64,000 bases of DNA from Rachycentron canadum (GCA_038496675.1 CM076650.1:21430110-21494109); one strand, 5' to 3'. Counted from the first letter of the stretch, positions 36,555 through 48,229 are shown. Numbers and translations are program-made. Notes: generated by a model not told the origin, from the letters alone.

Positions 36555-36588
36555 TCTCTTACTTGGTTGCGTGCAACCAAGTAAGAGA
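36555..36588. repeat. Perfect 16-bp inverted repeat, 2-nt loop
   Basis: Left arm TCTCTTACTTGGTTGC (36555-36570), loop GT, right arm 36573-36588 exactly complementary. It could form a cruciform or RNA hairpin. No run of T follows it, so no terminator role is suggested. Confidence 0.97.
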
Positions 36589-37120
36589 TGTGTGATTCCT
36601 CTTACATTACTGATGTCTCTCTCTCTTTCTCACTTTCCCACAATCCCTTTCTCTTCCAATGTCACTTGTCTAGCAAACAACAAAACCAGTCCTGTTTATG
36701 TAAGATACATGTCTTCTGTCTCCCTGATTACTCCATTCTCCCAGGCAGCCTCACCAGGTAGGCTGTCAGTCAGAGCTTGAATGAGAAAAAAAGCTACCAA
36801 CACTGATGGTAGCATAATATTGAGTCTGGCAGAAAATAAAGTGGTACAAAACTCCAGTTTGCGAAAGGGCCAAAGAAACAAAGGTGCTTCTCATTTAGTC
36901 TGTGTGTATGCATGGAGTGTTTTGAAATAGAAAATGCTGACCTCTGTGTTCATTACTGTGCTTTGTTTCCTACCAGTACGATCAGTCCACACTGATGCAG
37001 AATTTCAACATATTTCTCTTTTTGGTCCCATTTTCTCATGAACAACATGCTGACAGGCACAAAATGTATGGGGACTTTTCTATAAATCATAAAATATTAG
37101 TTCAAAAAAGTTCAAAGCAG
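36589..37120. other. Unassigned non-coding DNA
   Basis: A pyrimidine-rich stretch lies at 36610-36660. Nothing else is recognised. Confidence 0.4.
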
Positions 37121-37173
37121 CATGAAGTGCAAATAAAATAAGATGATGCATCTTATTTTATTTGCACCTCATG
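37121..37173. repeat. 53-bp nearly perfect palindrome
   Basis: An 18-bp perfect arm GTGCAAATAAAATAAGAT (37127-37144), a 5-nt loop GATGC, and the complementary arm 37150-37167. Allowing one mismatch, the stem extends to 24 bp using CATGA/TCATG on the outside. The short loop argues against a microRNA precursor. Confidence 0.97.
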
Positions 37174-37555
37174 CAAGAGATGCAACTGAAGTTTTTGTAA
37201 ACCGAATTTAAAGCTGCATTAATTATGTTGTCTGCGGAGCAGGAAAGTGGATGTGGGACAAGTCGGGGTGAGCCAGGTAACAATGGTTGAATTTACACAC
37301 CACATAAATACAAATACTCCTGAGGAACTAAGCAAAAAGTACGATTGGTTGCAACACAACTTGCAAACAGACAACAACATTGTGGGTGAATGATAACAGG
37401 GAGTGGACAAACAGAAAAGAGGCAGAAAGATACAAATCACAACTTCCATTCTGGACATTCTCAATACGATCAGAGTGAGAGGAGGATGCAGATGGTGATT
37501 CAGATCATCAATTGCAATTTTGTGCATTAAGTTTGCCATGTGATCTTTTCATCAG
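37174..37555. other. Unassigned non-coding DNA
   Basis: It begins with 'ttaaagctgcattaatta', similar to the start of the repeat at 51788, but the similarity does not continue clearly. A 106-codon minus-strand frame (37219-37539) shows no domain. Confidence 0.4.
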
Positions 37556-37559
37556 ATCA

Positions 37560-37872
37560 CCCACTCCTATGTCCATTGATGACTTTCTATCTCAATTCTG
37601 TAAAATGTACTCAAGAGTCTCAAATGATATTTTAATGGCTGCAGATGCAGGTGATTGCTTTATTATTACTGGATCTCACAGCGTTTGATATTGCACTGAA
37701 GTGATTCTCATAGTTTATAGATAGCTCATTTTACATATGGTGTCCCTCATGGGTCATTCTTAGGATCCATTTTATTTTCTATGTATACATTGCCACTGGG
37801 ACAAATTATCAGCAGTTTTAGGAACATCTTCTACCATTTCTATGCAAATGACATGCACATGTGTTTTTTGTT
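37560..37872 (+). pseudogene. L2/CR1-like LINE reverse-transcriptase fragment
   Basis: Translation of 37616-37695 gives VSNDILMAADAGDCFIITGS, matching the RT region before the first catalytic Asp, where the usual continuation is an L-D-L-S-A-A-F-D-T motif; here the frame is broken. Translation of 37736-37858 gives GVPHGSFLGSILF, then YTLPLG and FYANDMH. These fit RT motif B (G-V-P-Q-G-S-x-L-G-P) and motif C (Y-A-D-D). Motif C reads YAND at 37841-37852, so one catalytic Asp is lost. The fragment ends near 37870. Confidence 0.8.
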
Positions 37873-38419
37873 TTTTTTCATTTATAACTTATGAACACAG
37901 ACTTTCTTTACTGATTGACTAAATAAAAGTGAAAATAAAATACGGGGCCATAATTAATGTCATTGGTAACACCTGTATTTGTCAACTATTTCATGTCCAA
38001 ATGATGCTGTGAAAAAGGTTCATTACACCAGGTTTGAGCAAGACATGCTTGAGCATTACATACACATGTTGTATGAGGTCAACTCATTGGAAGCTGCTAA
38101 TATGTAACAGGTCAACCTTAAATCATATCACTCCATTCAAATGCCAAAGATAAAGAAGTTGACATAAAATCATAATTTTGCATCAGCAAGGCCACTCTCA
38201 AAGGGAAGACTAGTCTGCCCACTGACTCCCTTTTATTACACTGCTCTTCTTGACACTCTGGCTTTCATCAGTACTGATCAGCTTTGGCGGCAATCAGTTA
38301 GGTACGCCTGGTCCAAACTGTAGCTTATTAGGGAATAAAAATTTAAATACGTTTCTGAGGTTTAATGCAGTTGTGTTTTGCCTTTGAACAAAGACATTAT
38401 GTTATAATAATAACACACA
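37873..38419. other. Unassigned AT-rich DNA
   Basis: No gene. It follows the LINE fragment and precedes the AT repeat that borders the assembly gap. Confidence 0.4.
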
Positions 38420-38824
38420 AAAAAAAAATATATATATATATAAAAAAAAAAAAATATATATANNNNNNNNNNNNNNNNNNNNNNNNNNNNNNNNNNNNNN
38501 NNNNNNNNNNNNNNNNNNNNNNNNNNNNNNNNNNNNNNNNNNNNNNNNNNNNNNNNNNNNNNNNNNNNNNNNNNNNNNNNNNNNNNNNNNNNNNNNNNNN
38601 NNNNNNNNNNNNNNNNNNNNNNNNNNNNNNNNNNNNNNNNNNNNNNNNNNNNNNNNNNNNNNNNNNNNNNNNNNNNNNNNNNNNNNNNNNNNNNNNNNNN
38701 NNNNNNNNNNNNNNNNNNNNNNNNNNNNNNNNNNNNNNNNNNNNNNNNNNNNNNNNNNNNNNNNNNNNNNNNNNNNNNNNNNNNNNNNNNNNNNNNNNNN
38801 NNNNNNNNNNNNNNNNNNNNNNNN

Positions 38825-38856
<32 letters not shown>

Positions 38857-38872
38857 TATAATTATTATTATT
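38420..38872. other. Assembly gap (362 N) inside AT-rich repeat
   Basis: N bases span 38463-38824. The left flank is A-runs and (AT)n; the right flank is (TA)n passing into TTA repeats. The gap probably results from failure to assemble this low-complexity array; the true length is unknown. Any open frame across it is meaningless. Confidence 0.97.
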
Positions 38873-39954
38873 ATATAGTAAATAATATTATTCAGACTAC
38901 CGTCTAGGATAGTGCAAAGTGCCCTAAGATAAATATAATTGAAAATTGACTTGACTTTGACATCAGCCAGGTCCTGTAAAAGCCGACTGTGTAGAATTCG
39001 ACACTGGGTGGTGGTAACAAAAATGTGGCAGACAGAAATGCAGTAGGTTTGATTTTCCTCCAAATAAAAGGTCAGAATAACATCATCACCATCACAGTTC
39101 TACACCTAAGGACTTTAATCAATGTTTTTATCACTGTTATGCTGATATGCTACTATATTAATAATAAAGGACCTGGGAAATGTATATTTGATTATACCTT
39201 TTTATTTAACATTTAGAGAAGAACAAGTTTATCACTGTTCATACAGTCAAGGAATCATTTTCTTAATTTCTTGCTATCTTTGGTTTTATTTCACAAAAGC
39301 GGCTTACCTTACCTTACACAGCTGAACACTGTAGAGAAACTTCAATGTTGATTTTAGACAAATCTCAACACAGCTGTTGAGAATGGCACACGTTCATATA
39401 TGTGTGCCTTCTCAATGTGTGAGTGTGCATGTGTGTATGTGTTTAAAAGGTGTGGAAACCAGCCAATTGAGTCACGGTGTTAAAAGCTTGTACACATTTG
39501 GCAGGTGTTGTTGGCAGGTAATCCAGTCGAGTGAAGCATGGACTGCGTGCCAGAAACAGATTTGCTTGGAATAAAAAGGCGAATAGCAAAGGAGAAAGAG
39601 AGAAAAGGTGAGTGACACGAGTGTTTGTCTAGGCTTAAGGAGCCATTATGTTAATCTACATACAATGATGTAACACGTTACATGATATAATACAATATTA
39701 TCCTGTATTGTGTTGTACAAACCAGAAGCATTGCAATACTGAACACACAATATCAGGGTAAACATAAACAGGGTAATACGTGTAGGAGTCTAGAGCCATG
39801 CTAAAGACTCCTGAAAAACTAATCTGCACATTCACTATGACATCTAGAAAGAGAGACTTTACTCTTTTAATATGGAATTGAAAAGTGCGAGACAAGCCCC
39901 CCCCTCAGAGCACAAATAGCCCCCAACAAATGCAATGACTTTATTATTTTCTGC
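38873..39954. other. Unassigned non-coding DNA
   Basis: Nothing recognisable beyond a short GT-rich stretch at 39400-39445. Confidence 0.4.
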
Positions 39955-40300
39955 TTCTTTCTTTAGGGATATTACTGGAGTCCTCAGATCTCTGCCCTGT
40001 CTACCAGGGTCTTAGTTTAGGGCCAAAGCACATCTCTGTGAAGAAGAAGAAGAGCGATATTCATTAACTCTGGGTACATTTAAAAACAGGCTTAAGACTT
40101 TTATGTTCACCTCTGCTTTTGATTGCTACTAATGATTGCACACCCTTACTCTTAAGAGCACTGTGCTTTTTTTTTTTTTAACGCATTTCATTGTTTTATT
40201 CTTGTAATGCATTTACATTTTTTAATCTTATCATATTTCTGTGCTCTGTTGTTTTGATCTTCTCTGATGTAAAGCAGTGTGTATGAGTTGTGTCTTGCCT
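39955..40300 (+). pseudogene. LINE 3-prime end (C-terminal coding part and 3-prime UTR)
   Basis: Translation of 40061-40132 gives SLTLGTFKNRLKTFMFTSAF, then DCY and stop. It matches the conserved C-terminus of L2-type LINE ORF2 (pattern S-x-x-T-F-K-x-R-L-K-T-Y-L-F). The following UTR-like stretch is T-rich and contains 'gtaaagcagtgtgt', like the 'gtaaagcactttg' end typical of such elements. It lies on the same strand as the RT fragment at 37560, 2.1 kb downstream and across the gap, so the two could belong to one broken insertion. Confidence 0.7.
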
Positions 40301-41175
40301 TGTCATGGATGTATACGGAGAGCTGCCACTCAGCCATGCTCCTAATTTGTCTCAGAGGATACTCATGATACTGCAATAAAACCATCCCGTGTCCCAAGAA
40401 GCATTTTGCTATTATAAAAGAATCATCTGCAAAACTGTTTTGTAGACACCTTCATCTGCAAATGTGCAATTGTGGTCATTTATTATTCTTTGGTTTGTGT
40501 GTTTTTGAATCCATCTGTTTTATTATTTTATTTTTATATCCTTTCAAGAGTCTAGACGGGTATTTGTGTGCCGTCATCCCAATGTAAAGTTTATTGGCTG
40601 GAACATGTGGGTGATGCCAGCAGGAGAACCAATAATATGTGTGTGCAGTGAGCTGCAGAATGTGGAAGTAAACCTGGAAGCTAGAAACTTTTTTTTCGCT
40701 TATGCCCTTGGTGGGCAATATTCATTCAAGTGAATGGAGGCCAGTTTGGGCAGTACTTAAGCACAGTAGTGCCTTGAACTGAATGCTAACATCAGAGAGC
40801 TTCTAGCTGTTCCTGAACATGAATTTATTTTGATCACAGCGTGCCATTTTACTTTAACACGGGGGTCAAACTATAGAGGAATGCATTAAGTCAAGTGCTC
40901 TCGTGATGGACAACAGTTAGTAGCTATTTGGTGTTAACAATGGTAGCTTACATTTCTTTTATATGCTGATACATAATGTGGCAGAATGGAGACATGACCA
41001 CTGCATAAAACCTCCATTACTGTACTCCTCAGTTGTCAGCACTACACTCTTTCATTCTCTCTGCTGGTGCTCAGGTGCTGCCTCTTTCATATTTACTTCG
41101 CTATTTGCTTTCTTTTTTCTTTTTTCCCTCTGTAGCCCACAGCAGTTCATCTCTTGCTTTCAAGTTTTATGTTGA

Positions 41176-41211
<36 letters not shown>

Positions 41212-42422
41212 GATGCATGTAGAATGAAAATAAAATCAAAGATGATGGACTGGTTTAGAAAGCACTTTATTTTTTGTTAGCATCATGTAAGTCTTGAATT
41301 TGTGAATGTGAACTCTTCAGAAAAATTCTTAATTAGAATTTGTTACGAAGAAAGTTGAAAAAAGGTCATGCACATACTTTTAGTTTTAAATTTCAAGATG
41401 AATTGTCAACACAACATTCCTTTCTTCTTTTTTGGTACAAACTTCCTTCACCTTTTCCCAAATTACATTCGCAACAAGCCAATGTTGTCATATCACTTCA
41501 TTTTTTCTAAATTCAGCTCAGTGGTGTTTCGTGTATTTTTTAGATTAACTTTTAGATTAATGAAGATTTCCAATTTCTCACGATTTTGTGCTTGCGATTT
41601 TGTGTCCTGTTTTTCCTGTGCTGACAGTCTCTCTCCGGCTTCATCTAACTTAACTTTTCTGCACTCCTTCCTGGCTGAAGAACTATGAGGTTTATTCCTC
41701 TGAAATGACAGAAAACACACCACACCACATCGCAAAATAGAGGAAAAATATCTTTTAAAAAAATCACATCTATGGTAATCTTCAAAATATTTAATGTTAT
41801 CTGACAATGACACACACCTTTATTTATTAATCCTTTATTTCCCTGCCTCAATATGCTTGATCTCCTTCAGTGTATTGCACAGAGAAACCTACACCTTGAT
41901 TAACAGAAAAGGAAAGGACACTAATACGATGACTTAAAACAGTTGAAAGTGTTGTGTTTTATCTTAAATGGTTTACTGCTCATACATAAATTGAATAAAT
42001 ATGTGTATAAAATTCTTCCATGCAAAAGGATTAATGAAAAGCTGCTCCACACACATCATCACAGTGCAATTTGCTTCTTATATTTAATTTACTGCTGCTA
42101 CCTCTTAATGCTGAGGAAGAACAGACAGCTGAAGTAATTTTCTGCTGTGCAAATTTCCAAAAATTGCTGCTTGACAGGTCACAGTCCTTTGTCAATGGGA
42201 CATGACCACACCCATGAAAATGGCAGAATTGATAGATGCACAAGAGCCTATTGGGGTCAGGCAGTAAAGTAAAATATGAACACAAATGTTGAGTATCACA
42301 TTTTTCCACATAAGGAGAGATATCCACTTCCATTTTAATGCGTTTCTGACGGATGTCTGTTTTTAGCTCTAACTGGCCAAGAACTACTTGTCCTGCTCAT
42401 CCTGACAGCATGCCACTGTCAC
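40301..42422. other. Unassigned non-coding DNA
   Basis: (GT)n lies at 41179-41211. Open frames at 41368-41688 (plus) and 41493-41813 (minus) overlap and have no known domain. Confidence 0.45.
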
Positions 42423-42423
42423 T

Positions 42424-42795
42424 GCCATAAATAAAGATGGACGCAGCCAGTGACACATCACCCACGGGTTTCTGAAGAGTGGTTTTAAAGCCCAGAGTGG
42501 ATTGTTCCGTCATTGCTATTTTGGCAGGACATAACGCCTAACTGGGCAAAGAGGACAGGCACATGTGGAGACGAGACTTCTGTCAAAGCAGCCTCAATTA
42601 AGCATAACTTTAAATCAAATGAAAAACAGCTGAGTGATGTCACAATTCACCCCCATATAGGCGTCATAAAGGGAAACAAATCTATAGAGGCCAAAACTGG
42701 TACCAGGCTACAATCTGCTACAAATTTGGACATTTTAACATGGAGTGGCCATTTGGCACTTCCATGTTGGCTACCCAGTCTTTCTTTTGCCCCTG
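42424..42795 (+). repeat. MITE-like dispersed repeat, copy E (variant with 5-prime end)
   Basis: The start 'cataaataaagatggacgc' with 'cacccacgggtttctgaaga' and 'tggttttaaagcc' matches the 5-prime part of the family (compare 'cacccactggtttgtaagct' and 'ttttgaagcc' in copy C). The end contains 'ggccaaaactggtaccagg' and 'ggcacttccatgttggct'. The middle differs from copies B-D, so it is a subfamily or a related element with the same ends. A 118-codon frame crossing it is not a gene. Confidence 0.65.
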
Positions 42796-43194
42796 ACACA
42801 CTGCAAGTTCCATTAGGACACGTGAGTGTTTTGCACATTAAGCAATATCTCCTGCAACATGAGGCCTAGATACACAATTTGTGATCTCAAATTAACACCA
42901 AAGACCAGAGACAAATAAATTTACAGTAGCTTAAGTGGATGGTGCCACCATGAAACATTTCAAAACATACAAGGTTGCCAGCATTTTAACTGTGTGACTC
43001 TATATTAATTCATGCATGAAATTAAATTATTAACATTGTTTGCTTCATTAATTTGTTGCATTATGACAAAGCTTCTCCTCTTTGAAATGAAATTGTCTTA
43101 AATGCCCACTTGTTTGTTTGGAAAAGCAGGGAGACTAAGCTTGTTCAGTTAGGCAGTCTGATCTGTATTTTTCCACATTCAAAATGAGATAAAA
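42796..43194. other. Unassigned non-coding DNA
   Basis: No recognisable content. Confidence 0.4.
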
Positions 43195-43565
43195 TAATCC
43201 TTTTTTAATCCCACAGCGGGGAAATCTGTAATGTTACAGCAGCGAAGGGGATCGCGCAGTAGCAAGAAACATCAATAAGAGCAAAATATAATAAGTAAAA
43301 TAAATAAGTAAACAGACATTGGTTGAATTCACATTATTTGACATAGGGAATATTGATATTGCAGAGTTTAGTATATAGCAATATTGCAGATGAGTGATTT
43401 GTCAGTGTTGGTGTGAGTGGTCTGTCAGGAGCGTTGCTGATTGTAATGTCTGAGAGCAGCAGAAGGGAAAGACCTGCGGCATCTCTCCTTCACACACCAC
43501 AGGTGAAGCAGCCCATCACTGAAGGAGCTGCCCCAGTGCTGTCAGAGTGTAGCTGAAGAATCCCT
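43195..43565 (-). pseudogene. LINE 3-prime end, reverse orientation
   Basis: On the minus strand, translation of about 43440-43550 contains VKERCRRSFPSAALRHYN. This matches the C-terminal motif of a teleost LINE (pattern K-K-E-R-Y-R-R-S-F-L-P-A-A-x-R-L-Y-N). Its 3-prime UTR ends with 'tttccccgctgtgggatta' (reverse of 43204-43222), like the 'tttcccc-gggatcaataa' end of that group. An upstream stop breaks the frame. It differs from the LINE end at 39955, so two LINE lineages are present. Confidence 0.7.
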
Positions 43566-46500
43566 TTCGTTCGCTTACTGTAAGCTGATAAAAATGATTA
43601 AAGTTATACTGCAACATGCGATAAATAAGGTCAAGCGTTTACAACACAGACGGGTGACGGGTTCCCACTTCTGCCTTAGACAGGAAATTAAGAGACAAAA
43701 CATCGCATCAGAGCACTTCAGACATTTCTAGCTCTTGCAGCTGCGGCAGGGAGGGTGATGTCGGGCGGCCCAACGTTTGGGTTCTGGCTTGGAAAGTGAA
43801 CAACAAAATTTTGTACGACTGTATCATAGGGACAAGAGGAAGAATTGTATAATGATCTGATGATCTCTTCTCACTCTCACCAAAATTCCAGTTCAACACT
43901 ATAGGAGTTGTAGTTGTATGTTCATTCAGGATTTAAGGTAATTTTGTTTGTTTTTTGTTGACAGAATATATTGATTTTTGGAATTATTGAATTAATTGAA
44001 TGACAGAAGACGCGGTGATGGCAGGTGAAGAAGCAAAACTGCCATTGACTGCAGCATCAACGGATTAAAGGGCCTCATTAGATCTTTTATGGCTGCGCAT
44101 CTGACACTCTGTTTACTCCATTGCGGTGAAACATAAATAGGACATAGGAGTTAATGGACACTTCCACGTTCACATTGATATGTGATTTGTACATATTCTA
44201 AAAAGGTCGATGATAGCATCTTTAACCACCCTGGTTTAAAAACACTTATAAACAAGTAAGAACACATTTTTCATATATACTCATATATATTTGGCAAGAT
44301 CCAGTTCATGCTTACTACTCATCAGTTACTCTTACTAAGGAGTCACTAGCATGTATACCAGGCAATAGGGAGCCTGTGTGAAACGCTCAGAGTCTCTTTT
44401 GCCAGATACAAACGTCTATAACTTATAAATAACTGGTTGCAAAGAGGAGATGCAAAGAAATGTGAAGATGGTGGAGGGAATAAGTAAATCAAGTAAATCA
44501 AGGTTACCAACTGTGTCCTAAAGAAGACACCGACCAGCAAAAAGTGCTGCACATAACAATCTGATAGCAAAGGTCACATCGACACCAGCACTACACTAAC
44601 ATTACTGCCAATCCCTTAGAGTATGAATCTGGTCATTTGAGCTGATGAGTTGATGCCAAAGGAAACTTTTTGACCATTAAGATGCTAACGGAGGGTAACT
44701 GCCAGTAACAAAGTAACAAATATCTTGATGGAGCAGACAGGTACAAATTCTGGATGGTGGTGAAAACGAAGAAAGTGAAGTGACTGAAGAGATACGAGGC
44801 TTAACAGTACAGATAAATGTATGCTCACTATTTTGACAGGCAACAGTTCAGTGTTGTGTTAACAAGCTCATAAAAAAACTAACACTAACATTCATAAATC
44901 CATCATAAATATGGTCTCAATATATCCATTTTTCTACCTAGATGTGTCAGGCTAATGTAAAACGGTTCCATATGTAGGTAATCTGTAAACAAGGTGGTGA
45001 AGGATTGTATGTGTTAAAGTGTGGGACAGGATTCAAAGGGTTAATTCTTTGCCTGGTATTAAAGCAATCTGACATGAAGCCATCTGACGCAGATTAGAAC
45101 TGTATCTGTGCGATCAACTCTACTATCCAGAGAGAAACACTGGCTCTGGTACATATTGCTTTTGTAATAGCCTATCATCAGTTAAGTTTTCCTTTATCTG
45201 AAGTCTGATTGTGATCTCGCAGAAATGGGATATATTCAGTACAACAGCAGATTTTTTATTTATTTATTTATTTTTTTCCCATGGCCCAGGTATATAGAAA
45301 AACGAAAATCATGATAATAAAGTCAATTTTTCATCTCAGTCCAGCCTCAAATGACCCTATTGCCACGGTTTACTCCCTTCCTCCCTGTCTCTCTGTCACA
45401 CACACACAGCTATTCTCTTTCTGATTTGTATTACATGAGATCAAAAAGGCATAAATATGGCAGAAGCAAGAGTCCTAAAAGTTCCCCAGACAGCCCAATG
45501 ATAAATCTGTGCTACTGTGGCTTTCTTTCTGCTGTATCTCACGTAAAGAAAGGTACCTTAACTCAATGGCTAGAATCATTACTTTCAAACTATACTGCTG
45601 TATGTCAAACAGCATTGTATTACACTTCTAATCAACTGGATTGTCGTCGTTTGACAGAAATAGATCACTTACATCAAAAGTCAGGTGATCAGTGGCCAGA
45701 ACGCACACTTCTTACATTATATCGACCAGCATCACCCGATGCTTAAACTTCAGTTGATCTTTCTTGTGTTTTCAGGGAATGGATTCCTCAGCGTGGTCCT
45801 ACTGTTGCTTGACTTAAAAACTCTGTCCTGCCTCTGCCTCTGCCTCTGCCTCTACAATCAGGTGCAACTATACAACTGGAAGTAGAAATGCTGTGTCTTT
45901 GCTTTTTTTGCTTGTATCTTACAGACCTATATCTTAACACTATAGCAATTCACTACAGGTATCAAAAAATAGTCGGACCAGCACGAAATAACTAAACTGA
46001 ATCTTAGCCCTGTGCCATAAGCTTTCAAACTTCTTTAAATTTATACTACACCGAACAAATAAATCTTGTCATACAAATGTTGATGCCTGTTCTCCAACGT
46101 TCATTTAGCTACCTTTTTGTTTTATACTGTACTGGAAGAGCTTGTCCTGTACTGAATCCATTTATCTTCAAAGCTCCAGCCACATAAATTAGCTACTAAA
46201 GTATGGTGAAGTGAATTGATCAGAATTGGATTAGCATTTCATTACAGTTAAGATGGATAAGTTCCTCCAAAGGCAAACACCTGTCAAAGTGACCAAAAAG
46301 GTTCAGTTGAAATAATGCAACAAAGCCAATGCTGGGCATCACGCGGCTTCAGTGCAACAAGGATAAAAGGAAACAATGATCAAGACTTTCTCTAATGAGA
46401 GTCTTAAGCCATCTAAGCTGCTATGACACATTCTAGCAGCAAATGACCATCCCTGAGTGAGCACTCAAAGTGTCCTTTTAGCCCCTTGTCACACTGTCTG

Positions 46501-46904
46501 CTCAAAGAAATCACACGTACACACACACACGCACGCACACACACACAAATGTCCTGCTGCCAAAGCCATTGTTCAGTAAATGCTGCTTGATGAGGCTGCT
46601 AGTCAAGCTGATAAAATACAGGTCTCTGACAACAGAGGTTTCAGCATTAAAAAAAAAACCCAAATGGTCCAGGATGAGTTGTTAAACATTTTGGAGCAAG
46701 TGAGAGCCAGACAATATGTTGCCAATCACATGTAATCACACGCCACTGATGGCTTATACTGTTATAATGGGAGCTAATGAGGAAATGGGGAAAAGGTCAT
46801 GAGTGTAGCTTTAAGACAGACTATTTTGTATTTGGACCCATTATTGTTATTCACCATAGATAAGTATAATTTTAAATGCAGAGTGAAATAAAAAAAAAAA
46901 ACGT
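43566..46904. other. Unassigned non-coding DNA
   Basis: It holds a (CTGCCT)n run of about four copies at 45828-45853 and (CA)n at 46519-46547. A 131-codon plus-strand frame at 45351-45746 contains YYMRSKRHKYGRSKSPKSSP but no family I recognise and no visible splice context. I do not call it a gene. Confidence 0.4.
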
Positions 46905-47830
46905 ATAAGCCGATCAGCCATAACATTATGACCACAGACGGGTGAAGTGAATAACTAAAATAATTATGTGGTTACAATGGCCACCTGCCAGTGGTGGCAT
47001 ATATTAAACAGCTGGAGAGCAGTTTGTCCTCGAAGTTAATGTGTTGGAAGTTGGAAAAATGTGCAAGTGCAAGGAAGTTTTTTTCAAGTGTTCACTCAAC
47101 CCAAAGGAGGTAAGAGACCCCGAAGGTCAAAGTGCTCTGCTTGCGGTAGTAAATCCTGTGGGAGGAGGAGACGCTCTGGCTGCTCTCCCAGGCAAGCTGT
47201 AACCCATCCTGCTGATGGGGCAGATAGTGCTCCCTTATGCCACAAAACTGAGGCTTCCAGTCATTGCGAAGGGCCTTGAACGGGCCGTCTCTGTCACCTG
47301 AACCAGTTCAAATCGATGTTCACCTAATTTGGTTAACACACCAATAGGATTCGTGCACATCCCTATATGAGATATGACTAAATATGGGGTTTATGCATAA
47401 AGACTAACAGCATGGGCACATGACCATGTCTCGATGATTTTTCTGTTCTCCTCGATCAAGCTTCAATAAACATCCTCAGCGTTAAGACATCCTGGGCTCC
47501 AGCGTGCTCTCTTCCCAGCTGCTTCAACTGTGATCGACAAAATCTCCGTCACAACTTTTACAAGAGCGAAATTGCGATGGCAAGATGAATCAGAGCAGTC
47601 TTGTGGGATCTTCCTGGCCTGAAGTGGTCAGTGGTACCTACCAAAACTGATCCAAGGATGGAAAACTGGTGATGGGGTCATGGGTGGTCAAGGCTCATTG
47701 GTATACGTGGGGGGGGGATTGTGGGGAAATCCAACACTGGGCATTACAACTGGACCATGGAGCAATGGAACAATTAGATTTTGAATCAATGGTGAATCAT
47801 ATGAAATTAGATATTCAAATATAACAAAAT
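46905..47830 (+). pseudogene. Tc1-like transposon remnant, interrupted and deleted
   Basis: The left part begins with 'ccgatcagccataacattat' and 'gaccac', a well-known Tc1-like element start in fish, followed by 'gtgaagtgaataac' and 'gcatatattaaacagc'. After an insert (47083-47545) the transposase resumes: 'aaattgcgatggcaagatga', 'gtggtacctaccaaaactg', 'gggtcatgggtggtcaagg' and 'ctcattggtatacgtggg' (the R-Q-G-H-G-R-P-R-L-I-D-A-R-G-like region, after the helix-turn-helix). It then jumps to 'aactggaccatggagcaatg' (N-W-T-M-E-Q-W motif). The DDE end and right terminus are not seen. Confidence 0.8.
47083..47545 (+). mobile_element. LTR-like insert within the Tc1-like remnant
   Basis: About 460 bp separate the two Tc1-like parts. 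Its 3-prime portion has an AATAAA signal (47465-47470) shortly before 'agacatcctgggctccagc', an arrangement like the R/U5 end of a retroviral-type LTR; I recall a similar end in fish endogenous elements. The upstream part holds an open frame (47061-47279) rich in Arg, Cys and Ser of unknown nature. Boundaries and target duplication are not clear, so a solo LTR or a 3-prime end fragment are both possible. Confidence 0.4.
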
Positions 47831-48229
47831 AGCCCCAGATAAGGGATATTGTACAGTTGGTGTGTGTTAGCTATTGCACATGGGGAGTGGTTGGTTTTTG
47901 ATGTGCATGGTCTACTGAATGCAGTGTGATGTAACAATGCGGTTCACATGAGAAAGGATCCTCCTGACTCCTCAATAACATACTTGGCCATGAATCTGTG
48001 TGATCTGTTCTCATAGCGTTTGCTTTCTCTCAGTATAGGACTTATATCCAAAGTGTTTTATCGTTCTCCCTGCTTGTTAATTGTCAACTGCTAGGCACAC
48101 ATCAGAGCACACGTGGGCAGATTATGGGTCTGATTTGCCCATTTGCCCAGAGTTTTCATGATTTGAAACCATGAAATCCTGCAACGTGAAAGAAACAGTG
48201 GTAGAAAGCCACAGTAGCCGATGAGAGTG
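47831..48229. other. Unassigned non-coding DNA
   Basis: Nothing recognisable. Confidence 0.4.

Noticed and set aside
36555..36588. Transcription terminator
   Set aside because: The context is a vertebrate genome and no U-tract follows the stem.
37121..37173. microRNA precursor
   Set aside because: The 5-nt loop and nearly perfect 24-bp stem are too short and too tight for a typical metazoan precursor.
38365..38853. 162-codon open frame across the assembly gap
   Set aside because: Most of it is undetermined N bases and the rest is AT repeat.
47061..47279. Arg/Cys-rich frame considered as a nucleocapsid-like protein
   Set aside because: The cysteine spacing does not form a CCHC knuckle, and the frame is only 72 codons inside a probable insert.
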